Source: Parelaphostrongylus tenuis
Lineage: Eukaryota; Nematoda; Chromadorea; Rhabditida; Metastrongylidae
Direction: 5' to 3'
DNA length: 64,000 nucleotides
Assembly (NCBI GenBank): GCA_019055375.1
Contig: JAHQIW010000141.1
Coordinates: 310,001-374,000 of the forward strand
The notes beneath the pieces are model-generated. The model was not told the DNA's origin. It saw only the letters and a list, made by a program, of their open reading frames with translations, and searched no databases. A program made the translations under genes and the position numbers. Below, one piece after another: positions 47,682 through 58,405 of this stretch (the first letter of the stretch is position 1; every line of letters begins with the position of its first letter).

Positions 47682-47816
47682 TCAAGTGTCAATGTCGTCC
47701 GAATCAATGGTTGCCTTCAGGCCAACGAGCAACTCCAATTCCACGTCCAATCGATTCCCGCAAAGGCTACGCTCATCACCTTTTGAGATCGGATCGGGCC
47801 AATTCACTGGAACATG
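47682..47816 (-). CDS. Candidate terminal exon of an unrecognised protein
   Basis: After TGCCAG the frame reads HVPVNWPDPISKGDERSLCG and ends in the acidic ...ATIDSDDIDT and a TGA: 44 codons plus stop. It starts in phase 0, matching the end of the 48,084-48,144 block. An alternative acceptor (TTCCAG) lies 9 bases on. No family recognised. Confidence 0.5.
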   Translation of the reverse strand, partial: HVPVNWPDPISKGDERSLCGNRLDVELELLVGLKATIDSDDIDT

Positions 47817-48083
47817 CTGGCAGGCGGAGAAACCGTAAAAAGTGTGCTTAAGCGAATAGCATACACTTTGAATAGTGTTATTGAGCAATTTTAATCACTT
47901 TTAGTTAATAAATTCGGTGTCTATTGCTCTAGTGGCAAAACTTATGGGAAGAACTAATAGATAAATGGAGATATCGCCTTTCAATAGTGTGTAAATATTG
48001 TTGGGAAAGTCAAAGCAAGGGGTTTAGCAGAGATGTGGATAACATAAGCTTTCAGAAAGGGCAGTCATTGTTTCAAAGCCCAC

Positions 48084-48144
48084 CTGAGTCTCGCCACTTG
48101 CTCGCATCTCAGCATTTCTGTGGTTAGAAACGTCTTGGTTAGAA
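48084..48144 (-). CDS. Candidate internal exon of an unrecognised protein
   Basis: 61 nt between TTTTTCTTCAG and CAG|GTGGGC. One base completes a serine codon begun by the 49,203-49,317 block, then 20 codons: SNQDVSNHRNAEMRASGETQ. Hydrophilic and probably disordered. The evidence is strong splice-site consensus on both sides plus phase agreement. Confidence 0.5.
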
Positions 48145-48447
48145 CTGAAGAAAAACAAATATTGGTATGAACTCAAAAGATGAATAGAGTATAGTTTGTA
48201 CTTATTTGAGTTCTCAAAAGCTTTTTCTGTACTCATAACTCATCATCGTCCTGTCGCAATCCTCGTGATCACTTCTCACTATCAAACTACCAAAATATGA
48301 AGAATAAACGAATAGTCGCAACTTCAGATAACGTTTTCCTTCCAAAATAAGTCCATTGCATCGAAATTATAATAGTTCTACTGTTTAATCGCAGTGTAAT
48401 GATGTTACTTACATAACTTAGAGAATTGAGTGGTGAGCAAAAACACG

Positions 48448-48519
48448 GCCTCAGGCGGGAATCGAATCCGCGTTTCATCCTTTCCGGGGACGCGTGCTTT
48501 GCCACTACACCACTGAAGC
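48448..48519 (-). other. tRNA-like cloverleaf, left arm
   Basis: Acceptor GCTTCAG/CTGAGGC, D stem GTGT/GCAC, anticodon stem CGTCC/GGATG with loop CCGGAAA, T arm GCGGA TTCGATT CCCGC (one mismatch). Position 33 is C, not the invariant U. It is probably a SINE head and not a decoding tRNA. Confidence 0.7.
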
Positions 48520-48716
48520 ACATTTGTCCGACCACTCATTCTTCAACATCTCAATATTAGCTATCAGCCACCAACCTTTGACAGGTTTGGTCGGGTATGC
48601 GATTTCGCTTTTAACTGAGTTTATAAAGCGAAATCGCATACCCGACCAAACGTGTTGAAGGTTGGTGGCTGATAGCTAACATAGAGATGTTGAAGAATGA
48701 GTGGTCGGGCAAAGGT

Positions 48717-48789
48717 GCCTCGGTGGTGTAGTGAGTAGAGCACGCGTCTCCAGATAGGATGAAACGCGGGTTCGATTCCCGCCTGAGGC
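48717..48789 (+). other. tRNA-like cloverleaf, right arm
   Basis: Exactly 73 nt with all four stems: acceptor GCCTCGG/CTGAGGC (one G-U), D stem GTGT/GCAC, anticodon stem CGTCT/GGATG with loop CCAGATA, T arm GCGGG TTCGATT CCCGC. Box B GGTTCGATTCC is at 48,769-48,779. C replaces U33 and the serine-type triplet lacks a long variable arm, so it is most likely a SINE or tRNA-like promoter, not a working tRNA. Confidence 0.75.
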
Positions 48790-49202
48790 CGTGTTTTGTT
48801 CACCACTCAATTCTCTAAGTTCATTGCTCCAAAAATTTGACCTCGCCTATAAAAAACTGATGTTCCTTCTCTATTGTGAGAGCGTGAAGTCAAGTAACAG
48901 AAAGGATTCTCGGCTGACAGAGGCGATTTATAAGGAGCACATTTTTGAGAAACTTCTTAATTGTCGTGATTGCCTTTCATTTTACTCAATCAAGGGAATC
49001 AGCTGATCTCACATGAAAGAGCGATTGATTTACATTCGAAAAGTTTCAACTCTTTGATGGTTTTTATTTATGCGGGTCACATAAACTGTACAAATTCAAT
49101 ATTCCACTATAGAAGCTCATAGCTGATTTTAAGACAGAACCAACCAAGTTACTTTGTGGCAAAAAGTTCAACAAGCAGCGTTTGAAAAAATACCATACAC
49201 AC

Positions 49203-49317
49203 CTTGTGCACCTTATGGAGTCCATTAGGCTGCTTTGACGATCAAAACGCATAAGCAGTTGATTTACTGGTCGCTTACTCGCTTGGGTTGTTCTTGAGGG
49301 TAACACTGCCTCATGTG
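49203..49317 (-). CDS. Candidate internal exon of an unrecognised protein
   Basis: 115 nt between CCTTCAG and AAG|GTGTGT. Two bases complete a codon, then 37 codons including RTTQASKRPVNQLLMRFDRQ and SSLMDSIRCT, then AG, completed as serine by the next exon. The frame stays open upstream to an ATG at 49,513 followed by a hydrophobic stretch (NFLVAFLCLLLTFQL). That stretch could be a signal peptide or intron read-through. Confidence 0.5.
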
Positions 49318-49609
49318 CTGAAGGTGAATGAATGAAGAAGGAGTGGAAAGTGGAAAGAAGCGCATCACTAATAAAGCATCGTCTGAATTGCAGATAAACT
49401 CTAATGTCACATATTTTGTAAAGAAGATTGACTGTGACAATCTGCTTGAAGTCGAATTGAGTTAATTGAAAAGTTAGTAGCAGACACAAAAAAGCAACTA
49501 AAAAGTTTGACATTGATTATCCCAAACTAATGCGACATGCATCCGATTTCCTAAAGTGCTGTGGAAGTGGCTGCATGTGTGTTTGGGTAACGAAATTTTT
49601 TTTTAATGG

Positions 49610-49772
49610 AAATCTATCGATGTATCATGTCAATATTGCTATCCTGCCAGATAAATTCAATTCGGATGCCAATCGTGGATGAATGGTGGGAGTGCTCGGC
49701 GTTGACCACAGGGTCGAACCAAGGACCACGTGTGTGTTTCAGCACGCCTCTTCTTACTGTGGTATAGACGTC
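49610..49772 (-). repeat. tRNA-derived SINE, family A, 3'-truncated
   Basis: Minus strand: head near 49,770, box B-like GGTTCGACCCTGTGG, and body TATCTGGCAGGATAGCAATA. It stops before the family 3' region. Confidence 0.6.
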
Positions 49773-50229
49773 CTTAGTGATGTAAACGAAAAATATTTAT
49801 CGTGTGATCGAATCTATGAGTTTACACGTTCCCCACCTGTCTAAGGTGTCACCGTTTAGTATAATCAGGAGCAGACAAATAACAGATAAAACGGAATTTA
49901 AAAAAAGAGATCACTATTTAGTTGTGATTCAACTGGTTAGATGCTATTACTTCTGGGCTTTGTGCATCACGGGCAAATTTTCCACTTCCTATCACATTGT
50001 TTATAAGATGTAAACATGGTTCTCAACTAGAACACCGAATAAATGTTAAATTTTCTGTTTCAGTGACCTGACTAATGATATAAACTCTATGCCATTTGTA
50101 CATATAGCCTCAATGTCCAAAGAATGGTAATGGTGCAGCCGATTGAGAGAAGGAGAATTATGAACACTTTAAGAAATTAGACGGAGACTTGGCCTCTAAA
50201 ATCGTTCTCAACCGATCGATCGTTTTCAC

Positions 50230-50302
50230 AAACCATTGCCTTAGAGGTATTGCAATCGTAAGACAAAAAATTTTGTTCCGCTTCATGTAGGGCGACGAGT
50301 GC
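50230..50302 (-). CDS. Weak candidate exon upstream of the unrecognised gene
   Basis: After TTCTTTACAG the frame reads ALVALHEAEQNFLSYDCNTS. A GT at 50,229 would leave one base, the phase needed by the 49,203-49,317 block. The donor is poor (TTT|GTGAAA). Confidence 0.25.
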
Positions 50303-50372
50303 CTGTAAAGAAGACTTGAGAATGCTCTGGCATAGTCTTGTCTGACTTCTTGCGGAAAACGTGCTGGGGAGA

Positions 50373-50456
50373 GTATTCAACATATTACTGAGAAACGAAA
50401 ATGACAAAGAGAAAGTATTCAACATATTATTGAGAAACGAAGATGAGGATGACTGC
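50373..50456. repeat. 42-bp tandem duplication
   Basis: GTATTCAACATATTACTGAG starts at 50,373 and recurs as GTATTCAACATATTATTGAG at 50,415. Two units of 42 bp with a few differences; in the plus frame each unit is 14 codons. Confidence 0.85.
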
Positions 50457-51142
50457 GAGCTCAAACACGAATCAGGTACTCCTTATCAATGGCAGATGCA
50501 TGCAGAGTGATTGGACGAAGAGGAGAAAAGACATGCAGAACATGAAAGGACGAGCCGTCCATATCTGACAATAAGAGTTGCTATCAGAATAAAAATATCA
50601 TAACAGAAAACGTGACGTGAAACATTGAAATCACCAATTCAGATTAATACTAGCTACGCTGTGGCGACATGCGGACATAATAATTCTATTATTTCGCTTA
50701 ATTTTGAGCAATATTAACGATCTCGTGCTCGAAATGACAAAAAATGTAGAAATGCCAATTAAGAATTATGCGACTGAGCGCACTCGTTGTTCACTTCGCT
50801 TAACCACTATCCTTCCTGGCTGTCGTGTCGACGTCATTCTATTCCAATCACCTTCTGCTCTAACTCTCACTAGGAAAAGGTTATGTACTCATTCTCTGGT
50901 AGTTCTCGTATCTCCTAGGAGAAGGTACATACTTGTACACCTTAACTTATCGGCAAAAGGAAAAATTCAAGAGATTCCGTTACGCCTATTGACATAAGAC
51001 ATCGACATTGATATTCTACAATCATGACATTTTTATAGAGTTAAGAAAAAAAATTTCAGTATAAATTTCACAGCATTCAGATGACTATACTCAATGAATC
51101 GTAGTGCTTATGCTTCTAAATATATTTATGCATATAGTTGCT

Positions 51143-51215
51143 GGAGCCCCTGTAGTACAGTGGTTGGAGGTGTCATGTAGTGCACTTGGCCTCTCATTCA
51201 ATTCTGCGACCAGTA
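51143..51215 (+). repeat. tRNA-like SINE head, separate group
   Basis: GAGCCCCTGTAGTACAGTGG is box A-like and is followed by ATTCAATTCTGCGACC in the box B position. The downstream body (to about 51,440) matches none of the other groups. Confidence 0.4.
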
Positions 51216-51659
51216 GAAATCTCGTTGTATCTGACGATTTACAAAAGCACTAACTCCAGCGCAATTTCTATGAAATCAGCGGCGCTCAATAGAGTCGAAG
51301 ACATTGTGCGTCTCTCCCTAAGTTGATCGAGGTCGAAATATGCTCAGGTCACAAGGTTGGTTAATAGTCAATGACTAGGACCATGTCTTACCATTGCCAT
51401 GATCTCTGAGGTGAGCCTCCTCATTCTCAATCGTCATCATTCCACTGCCGCTACATAAATGGCTGGTTTGTTATCTGTTTTACACAAGAAAAGAAGGGTA
51501 AATGTTGAATTGTCGAGTGAACAGTTAGAATGCATCAAGCCCACCTGCAAAACAACCAAAGAGATTTGGCTACTGTTTGTAAACGTTCAAACACACCTCG
51601 CCGGAAGCAGCTGCATTACGAAACGGTACCAAAAGTCACTTCAACTATCATTTAGATAG

Positions 51660-52015
51660 AGACACGAAAAGCACATAAACGTGTGGAAGAAATCTTGTTA
51701 TATCAGAGTCACATGTTTTATTTGTTTTTTTTTTCAAAGCGGAGAAACAATTCTTAATTGAATAAAGAAAATCGCACTCCTCATATATCCTGCGAACTAA
51801 GAACTATACCCTGCGAGAAAAACGAGTGCGTCAAACCCAAATGTTTTCTTCTTGCTGAAGGTAATAAAAAGAATTCTCGAGAAACTGCTGCGTAGCGCAC
51901 TAGCCAGAGATTTAAGTTTTCGAATGTATAATAACATTCCTATGAAAAGTTCTTCCCCAGCGAAAGGGATTGTTTCTTCATTTGTTCCCGGATAACCGAA
52001 AAGAAGGGAAATCTT
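51660..52015. repeat. Composite repeat family R, partial copy
   Basis: GACACGAAAAGCACATAAAC near 51,661, then CTGCGTAGCGCACTAGCCAG, TTTCGAATGTATAATAACAT and CCCAGCGAAAGGG: the same order as the copy at 7.6-8.1 kb. Confidence 0.6.
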
Positions 52016-52039
52016 AATAGAATATTCAGATAGGTTTTG

Positions 52040-52110
52040 CTATAGTACTTTAAGCACTGAGGAAGGCGAAAATGCAGAAACGTCAGCCATCGCCTTTAAA
52101 CAGATGTACC
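52040..52110 (+). repeat. Dispersed motif shared with the 60.1-kb palindrome
   Basis: CACTGAGGAAGGCGAAAATG, then GAAACGTCAGCCATCGCC. This corresponds to the right arm of 60,001-60,250 and to 15,705-15,760. Confidence 0.6.
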
Positions 52111-52324
52111 AACCTTGCGCGAGCTTTAGTTTTGTGTTTACTGTGAACACATGCATTTACCTTCGAAATCTCAGTACGTATGCCAATAATTTAGAGGTCA
52201 GAGAGTAGAAACTTTTTAGAGCCCATTCCTATTTCTCTCACATATGTTTTGTGGATACTTTATTTCGTCCAGTTACGAAATAGATACTACGTTGTCCACA
52301 ATTGCAACAATGATATTCGATAGA

Positions 52325-52460
52325 CGTGGCAAATACCGCAATGGTAGATGCCTTTTATAATGAGCAACGTCTTAGTTCAGTTCCACGCTAGCACCCACCA
52401 AATCTACCATCCTTCTGCACTAGAAAAATCGCAGCAGACTTGTCTGGGAATTATTCGTTC
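52325..52460 (+). repeat. Possible tRNA-derived SINE, family A, decayed
   Basis: GTGGCAAATACCGCAATGGT could be a decayed head, and CAGACTTGTCTGGGAATTAT fits the family A body. The box B region is lost. Confidence 0.35.
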
Positions 52461-52469
52461 TCCATAATC

Positions 52470-54570
52470 CCATTACAAGCGCTCTAGAACCGTTATCTAT
52501 TCAACAAAACAGAGTTTAGAAAATACTTAAGAATACGACAGACTGAGTTCTCGATTTGCGAAGACAAAAACTTTTCACAAGCTGGAAAATGATTTCTTTG
52601 CAAAGCTTTAAAGTAAGCAGTTTGTGACAAACGCATTGCATCTGAATGAGGTCACGTGATATTTCTCTTCCGATTGAAGCAGATTATACAAAAAACCGTC
52701 TCTAATCATCAGAAGAATGATAGAACCGTGGCCATGACGCCGTTCAATACGTGCATGACACTTTTTCAAATTGTCTCAACCTATTAAGCCCCATTCATTC
52801 CAGGTCGATACTTAGTACCTGATTTCTCTGTGAGAATAGCAACATACCGTTTAATCCACATGAGAACGATCTAGCACGGCTATTTAAAAATTTCGATAAA
52901 AATCGACTTTGACTTACATTCAACGACAGTCGTAACGAAAACAGAAAAATCCGCACACCAGCATCCGAACCCACAAGCAAGCTGTGGAGGTCTTGTGGAT
53001 CATAGAAGTAAGTAATTGTAATGGAATTTAGAAGTTTTCGATAAAAAATGAACTCATGAAGAAGTGTTGTTCGGTTAGCTAACTAGAAGGTGGAACAAAA
53101 ATGGCGGACACGGAGGCAATAACAGAGTCCGAATTGCCATCAAAAGAGAGTGCAGCAGTCAGCGATATGCGGATAAGATCTCTATGAGGAGTACGGTATG
53201 GCCAATTTCAAACCATGAACGAAGCAACGAAACATTCTCCATCATAAGCTAAGCAGAACAGGAAACCAAAAAAAAAGTTTATGGAGACAGAAATTGTTTA
53301 GAGACTCAAAGATCAAGAGCGGCTATACGTCGACCTTTGAAGCTGTTAGAAACTATTTTTTTCCAAAATATCAATTTCTCCTCAGAAAGAAATCTTCATG
53401 TTTCTTTCCATGGACAGTTTCATCTATCTGCAGTCTAATGACCTGCAAATTATGCGTTGCTTCGTGCTCATTTCGACAAGAAAAATGAACTAGTTTGTAG
53501 CTTAGTAACAGAAAACTGTGAAGTGAAAGTTTTGTTTGATCGGGTAAAATCGGCCGCATTTAAAGCCATTCTATACAGAAGAGATCTTTTGGTATCAAAG
53601 AAAACGACTCGAGATGATAACGAATCATTTACGAGTATGCTTCATTTGATATTCATCTATGAAGTCGCTGGGGCAACGGATATGGATGTTCCTTATGAAG
53701 TGACTTGTGTGAGACAGCAAAGAGCGGTATTCTCGTCATAGACGAAATTATAAGCATTTAACTAAATTCTACAGATTCGAATGGATGGAGTATCTGCAGC
53801 ACGGAAGTATGGGAGCGATGACCTCTCATTGACATTACCGAGACATTAAGTGCTCAAAACATTTTCTATATGTTCAGAAGTGTTGCTAGATTTTCAAGTA
53901 ATATACGGCATATTTTATTCAAGAAATTCCTCTTAGGCTTAAGAATTTTTGCGTTCGAAAATTTCCACATGGACCCGCTACCGAAAGTTCTTTATCAATG
54001 TTGTGTGATATGCAAAATCGTGAACGTCAAATCTGAACCCGCATCCCACCTTCCCAGGTGGCGTGTACTAAACCATTCCATTACTGAGTCTCCTGTTCTG
54101 TTAAAACTCTTTCTGCAGTTTCACCATAATAGCCTTATGACTGCTTCGATCACAAGCCCTTTTTATTTCTTGTTTCATCCGAATTTGAATTCAGAGTTGT
54201 AGTTGACAAGAACATTTTCCCAGAATTTTGACGAAAGCTGGTTGTTCGAAGTTATAAACTACGTGATGCAGAATTTTTCATTAGAATTCTCGGAATTAAT
54301 CCTTTGAGTACCGCAGGGCTGTCGTGACGAAAGGTGGGCGGGATTACTTCCGCATTGCATGCTTGTCAGAGCTTGAAGAAATCGCTGCATTCGTCCTTCA
54401 AGCTCAATATAAGTACACCCATACCGCTAAAGGACGTAGGCAGAATTAATGAAAGCTGTTAGTCTAGTGGCCACTAACGTCATCGGCTACAAAGACTGGC
54501 CACTTCAAAATTGCAGTGTTAAGGCAGACTCGAGTAGATGATGTTATCCCGATCTTTTTCATTTTTGAAT
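52470..54570. other. No recognised gene
   Basis: Three plus-strand frames (53,294-53,488, 53,457-53,741, 53,870-54,202) are open for 64-110 codons but lack motifs and consistent splice sites. Confidence 0.4.
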
Positions 54571-54575
54571 CTACA

Positions 54576-54579
<4 letters not shown>

Positions 54580-54614
<35 letters not shown>
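54580..54614. repeat. (TA)n microsatellite
   Basis: About 35 bases of uninterrupted TA. Confidence 0.95.
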
Positions 54615-54615
<1 letters not shown>

Positions 54616-54767
54616 CACCTTAGAAAGAAAGCTGCTCTATGAATAGCATAGTTTTAGAAGACTATCCTTCAACATCTAAGAATTTTATTTTATAAGTCCA
54701 AATTTAGGACATAAATCTATCATAAGTGCTGCTTTTCATATTAATTCTACTATCAAGGGAGAACATC

Positions 54768-55136
54768 CTAGTTCATCTTTAACCTTATTTCACTAATAAT
54801 CAAGTAGGTGATATATCGAAGAATTCGTACTATCGACCACATTCCGAACATTGTCGGTCTGATGTTAATGGAGATTCTAATAATTGGAAACAATCCAAAG
54901 AGCTTCACATAAGGTTCCATGTGGTAACGTTGATCGAAAGGCGGTTGTATCAGTTGTTTACTCAAGTTTCGGCGTTGTCCATACAGACAGATGTCAACTG
55001 ATGTTCCCAAGATTGCAAGAGCAAATTCGCGACACGCAAATAATGCGCCATCGTCACATCTACTGATCCAACTAATGAACGTGTCGTTGAAGAGTGGAGT
55101 GACAGATGTGTAAACAGAAGCCTCCGGGCTTTTCAC
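54768..55136 (-). pseudogene. Possible nematode chemoreceptor (7TM, Sre/Sra-like) fragment
   Basis: A 122-codon open stretch without an ATG start. The segment CREFALAILGTSVDICLYGQ, then RRNLSKQ and FDQRYHMEPYVKLFG, resembles the loop of nematode Sre/Sra-type serpentine receptors: a hydrophobic helix, a basic N-rich segment, then a [LF]xxRYQ-x-EN-like motif. The glutamate-asparagine pair is EP here. No neighbouring exons were found and both ends lack clear splice sites. Either a decayed receptor gene or chance. Confidence 0.25.
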
Positions 55137-56150
55137 TTACGTTACTGAAAAAGTTATTGGTTGAGAGTTTGAATCTTCTGGAAAGTATCCACTAAAAACA
55201 TTACAGTAACGTTTAAAATTTCAACTATACTATCATCCGCTCGTAGCGGAGTAAGTCTTCAAGCAACTGATTACTAATACTAAATTTTTCTCCGATTTGA
55301 CTATCCTTTAGAGCCACCGTGGTCAAAGCTGTGACACGCTGCTTTTGAACATTTTGAATTACTATTAGTAATCAACACTAGGCAGTTATTACAAATGTGA
55401 TGCAAGAAGCATATGGTCGTTTGTTCGATCTAAGACCTAAGTTTCTATCATCTATCATACCGACGATAGTCAAGTGATCCAGACACACGAGTAAAACATC
55501 CATTTCTTCTTGTAACGTGTAGAGGTAGCCCAGTGAGTAGTGTCTCAATCCCTTTTAGGGTCTTCGTAAATAAAACTTTGCCACGCGCTTCCGATAAACA
55601 AAGCTTCTCGCCTTTCCCTGCTCAACTCTAAAGTTGAGTCGTTTACCTTATTGGTTAACTAAGTTGAAGGGGCATTTGGTCAGAGTGGAGCATTTTGAAA
55701 TATTTGATCCTTTGAGCGTAGATGGAGCATATGAAACCGTTTTTTTTTTGGACATCGGTTCTGCAAGATTCACTCTAGATCCAATCTTTTCGAACGTCGT
55801 GAAGTTGGCCAACATTCGATTGATCGCTCTGGATGATGCTTGGTGTTACTGGATCGATATCATGAGCAAAGTAAAAATGGAGTATTTCCAGATCATGAAA
55901 TTCACTCTCATTTCTCTAATTCTAATGTTCACATGTCTTATTAACGATTACAGTAATTAGTTATGGCAAGATGGTTTCGCCCCGCCTAAACCCTCTTTCA
56001 ACACCAATGCTACTATTGTTGCAGAACGGTAATGTTTTAGCTGTGACATCGTTATTTAGCTCACGAGTAATCTTTCTGACATTAAAAGCCAAACTGGCTG
56101 ACTGAAGCTTCACATTGCTTTTGTTTCACCTAAATTAAAAGCATATAAAG
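55137..56150. other. No recognised gene
   Basis: The plus frame 55,634-55,960 has an exon-like block (FTLDPIFSNVVKLANIRLIA, then LDDAWCYWIDIMSK before GTAAAA), but nothing to connect it to. Confidence 0.4.
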
Positions 56151-56152
56151 CG

Positions 56153-56290
56153 ATGGACTCGAGTCACAACTATCATTTCTGTGGGCGCGCACGTTCGCAC
56201 TGCACCACTGAAGCTCTCATTTACGATCTCTCTCAGCTTTGTTTGAATTGTAAGAGGTGGCTGTCAGTAATCACCCGTCAAAGAGTCTAA
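56153..56290 (-). repeat. tRNA-derived SINE, family B, fragment
   Basis: Minus strand: GAGCTTCAGTGGTGCAGTGC then GTGCGCGCCC, the box A half of the family B cloverleaf. GGTGGCTGTCAG in the flank corresponds to GGTGGCTGATAG of the 48.4-kb units. Confidence 0.55.
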
Positions 56291-56610
56291 GAAACACACA
56301 TTGATATTAAGCTTCAACGGGCTGGAACCGTGGTCGAAATCATAATTCCAACTTTTTACTTAGTGTCTAAGATTGTTTTTGCATTGCTCTTGTCCTAATT
56401 CGCTTGCATAATACAATTACACTCCACAATCAAGTGTTTTAAAATGTCACGCTAACATAGAAGGCATGTGCCAAATTGGCGCATTATAAAGAGGGTGACC
56501 CACCCTGAATAAAAAGGAGCCTCAGGAAGTACAAGGCTTTCTTTGGCGATAGTGCCCACGCTATCCGTCATCAGGTAACGAGCCACGTGGCCTCGCGGCT
56601 AACCATCATG

Positions 56611-57218
56611 AGAATTTTTGGTACTGTTCTATTATGGCGGCACCAACTGAGGCCTTCGGTAAAAACGTATTATTTGGTTTTGCAAAACGTTTCTGTAGTT
56701 TATCGATAGCTCAAATCAAGTGAATTTCAATGGCATGGTTAATTTTCAAAATAGCTCAGTTTTGGCGCCGTATCAATCAAAATAAAATTTTGTCTCCCAT
56801 TTAAAGATTTCTCACTGGATAAAAGTTTTGTTGCAATGAACTTCTAATCGTCAGATAGAGAATATTTCTCCGATTATAATGGTACATTTGACTTTCGCAG
56901 AAAACTTTTTCGAGCTTTGCAACTACAAAAGGATTGACTAAAAGTGCTCACTGAGTGTGAAATCTAATATTTCTAACGGTTAAAAGTCCTTCACAACAAA
57001 ACTTTTATCTAATGAGAATTCTTCGAATGAAGAAAAAAATCTTATTTTCACTGACGCGGCGCCAAAAATAAGCTATTTGAGAAATTAAACATGCCATTGA
57101 AATTCACTTGATTTGAGCTATCGATAAATTCCAGAAACGTTTTGCAAAAGCTAAAAATACGCTTTTACCGAAGGCCTCAATTAGCGCCTTCATGATAGAA
57201 CAGCACCGAATTCTTCTG
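56611..57218. mobile_element. 608-bp foldback element with long inverted arms
   Basis: The left arm (about 56,611-56,877) and right arm (about 56,945-57,218) are reverse complements. They share TTTATCGATAGCTCAAATCA, GTGAATTTCAATGGCATG and GGATAAAAGTTTTGTTG-like blocks in the same order. The spacer is about 70 bp. No transposase frame. It could be a MITE or foldback transposon. I saw no clear target-site duplication. Confidence 0.85.
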
Positions 57219-58130
57219 TGAACAAGATTCACGATGGTAGAATGAAACGCTGAATCGTTACGCCTCTGATAATCATTATATAGGGCGGTAATGCACTATG
57301 TCACTTTATTTTCTGGAAACTCGCATGCACTACCTAACCTTCATTACTGATTGACATCTTATCATTGTCTTTCTTTTATCCAGTATATGAACGACTCCAG
57401 AGGCTTCCATACTTTTCACTAACAGCTTAGATTATCAGGAAAACCGCACTTCTACAACACATTTATTTCAACTACAAGCGGAAGCCTGAGTGCACAGTCG
57501 TGGCGACGAACTGTTAGCACTCCCAAAAGTCTTCAGATTTGTTACTAAGACAATGAAATTAAAGTAATTAAGAAGTAAAGAAATCATTATGACAAACGAA
57601 ATTTATGTTCCTTTCATAGAGCAATATCATTAATGTTCAATGGAATAATAACATAAAGACTTATAACCTTTACAGAAGTGTTGATATTTCTCAAATCTTT
57701 CAAGATCTATTTCTTCAACAAATGTTGCAGAGAGACAAATTTGCTTTTGGATACAGTTCTCCATCTGACAGGTTTGCCCTTTTAGTATACACTCCTTCTC
57801 AACTCCTAATGAGTGTTACACAAAGTTGGTAACATTGTAGTCGAAATCCAATGCTGTGACGTTGAGGATGCTCCGATATTAAAGTTTATATCCTCATCAG
57901 ATTGAAAAAAAGGAAATCCAGCGAAGCGGCAGAAGATGAGGTAGAACTCGATTGGCGACTAATCTCTGCTGTTAGCACCAACATTAATATAGATAGGAAA
58001 TTGCAGTCATTTAGTAAAAAAGTTTTTCCTCTATTTTTCGAGAAGATAATTTCCCATACGTATATCTTCGCATGCGTTCATTGAGCAATATTGTATCCGA
58101 TTACGGTTTAGACCGTGATCGATCGTGATG
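57219..58130. other. No recognised gene
   Basis: AT-rich, no frame over 60 codons with a motif. Confidence 0.5.
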
Positions 58131-58135
58131 CATTA

Positions 58136-58405
58136 GCGGACGCGTGTAGCGCAGTGGCTAGAACAGCAATATGTAAATGGTCGGTGGTCTAATCACTTTG
58201 GGTTCAGCAAGCCTTCCATCTTCTTAGGGTCACAAAATTGGCACCTAATTTGTCTGTGAAGATAGTAGCGCTGACTGGCTGCATTAGTATGCTAGCTCAA
58301 GTCATTGAAAAGCTGGATGTGCATTCAGTCACCTTTAACAATAGTAGGGGAAGTCAAACGCAGTGCATTTTTAGGCATTGCTTGAGACCGAGAGCTTTAA
58401 AGCTT
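58136..58405 (+). repeat. tRNA-derived SINE, family A
   Basis: Plus strand: head GCGTGTAGCGCAGTGGCTAG at about 58,142, body AATTTGTCTGTGAAGATAGT, then GATGTGCATTCAGTCACC and GAGAGCTTTAAAG. Box B has decayed. The 81-codon frame across it is a by-product. Confidence 0.75.

Larger units (their letters stand above)
48415..48821. repeat. 407-bp palindrome of two head-to-head tRNA-like SINE units, family B
   Basis: The left arm from AACTTAGAGAATTGAGTGGT is reverse complementary to the right arm ending ACCACTCAATTCTCTAAGTT. The centre is near 48,618, a short loop between GCGATTTCGC and GCGAAATCGC. Each arm holds a 5' segment, a 72-73-nt tRNA-like cloverleaf and a 3' segment. It sits in the putative intron between two candidate exons. 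It could be an inverted SINE dimer or a foldback element that captured a tRNA. Confidence 0.9.

Noticed and set aside
48717..48789. Functional tRNA gene
   Set aside because: Cloverleaf is complete, but C replaces U33, the triplet would be serine without a long variable arm, and the sequence is part of a dispersed, inverted repeat.
55760..55869. Exon-like plus-strand block before GTAAAA
   Set aside because: Plausible composition, but no acceptor in the right place and no neighbouring exons.
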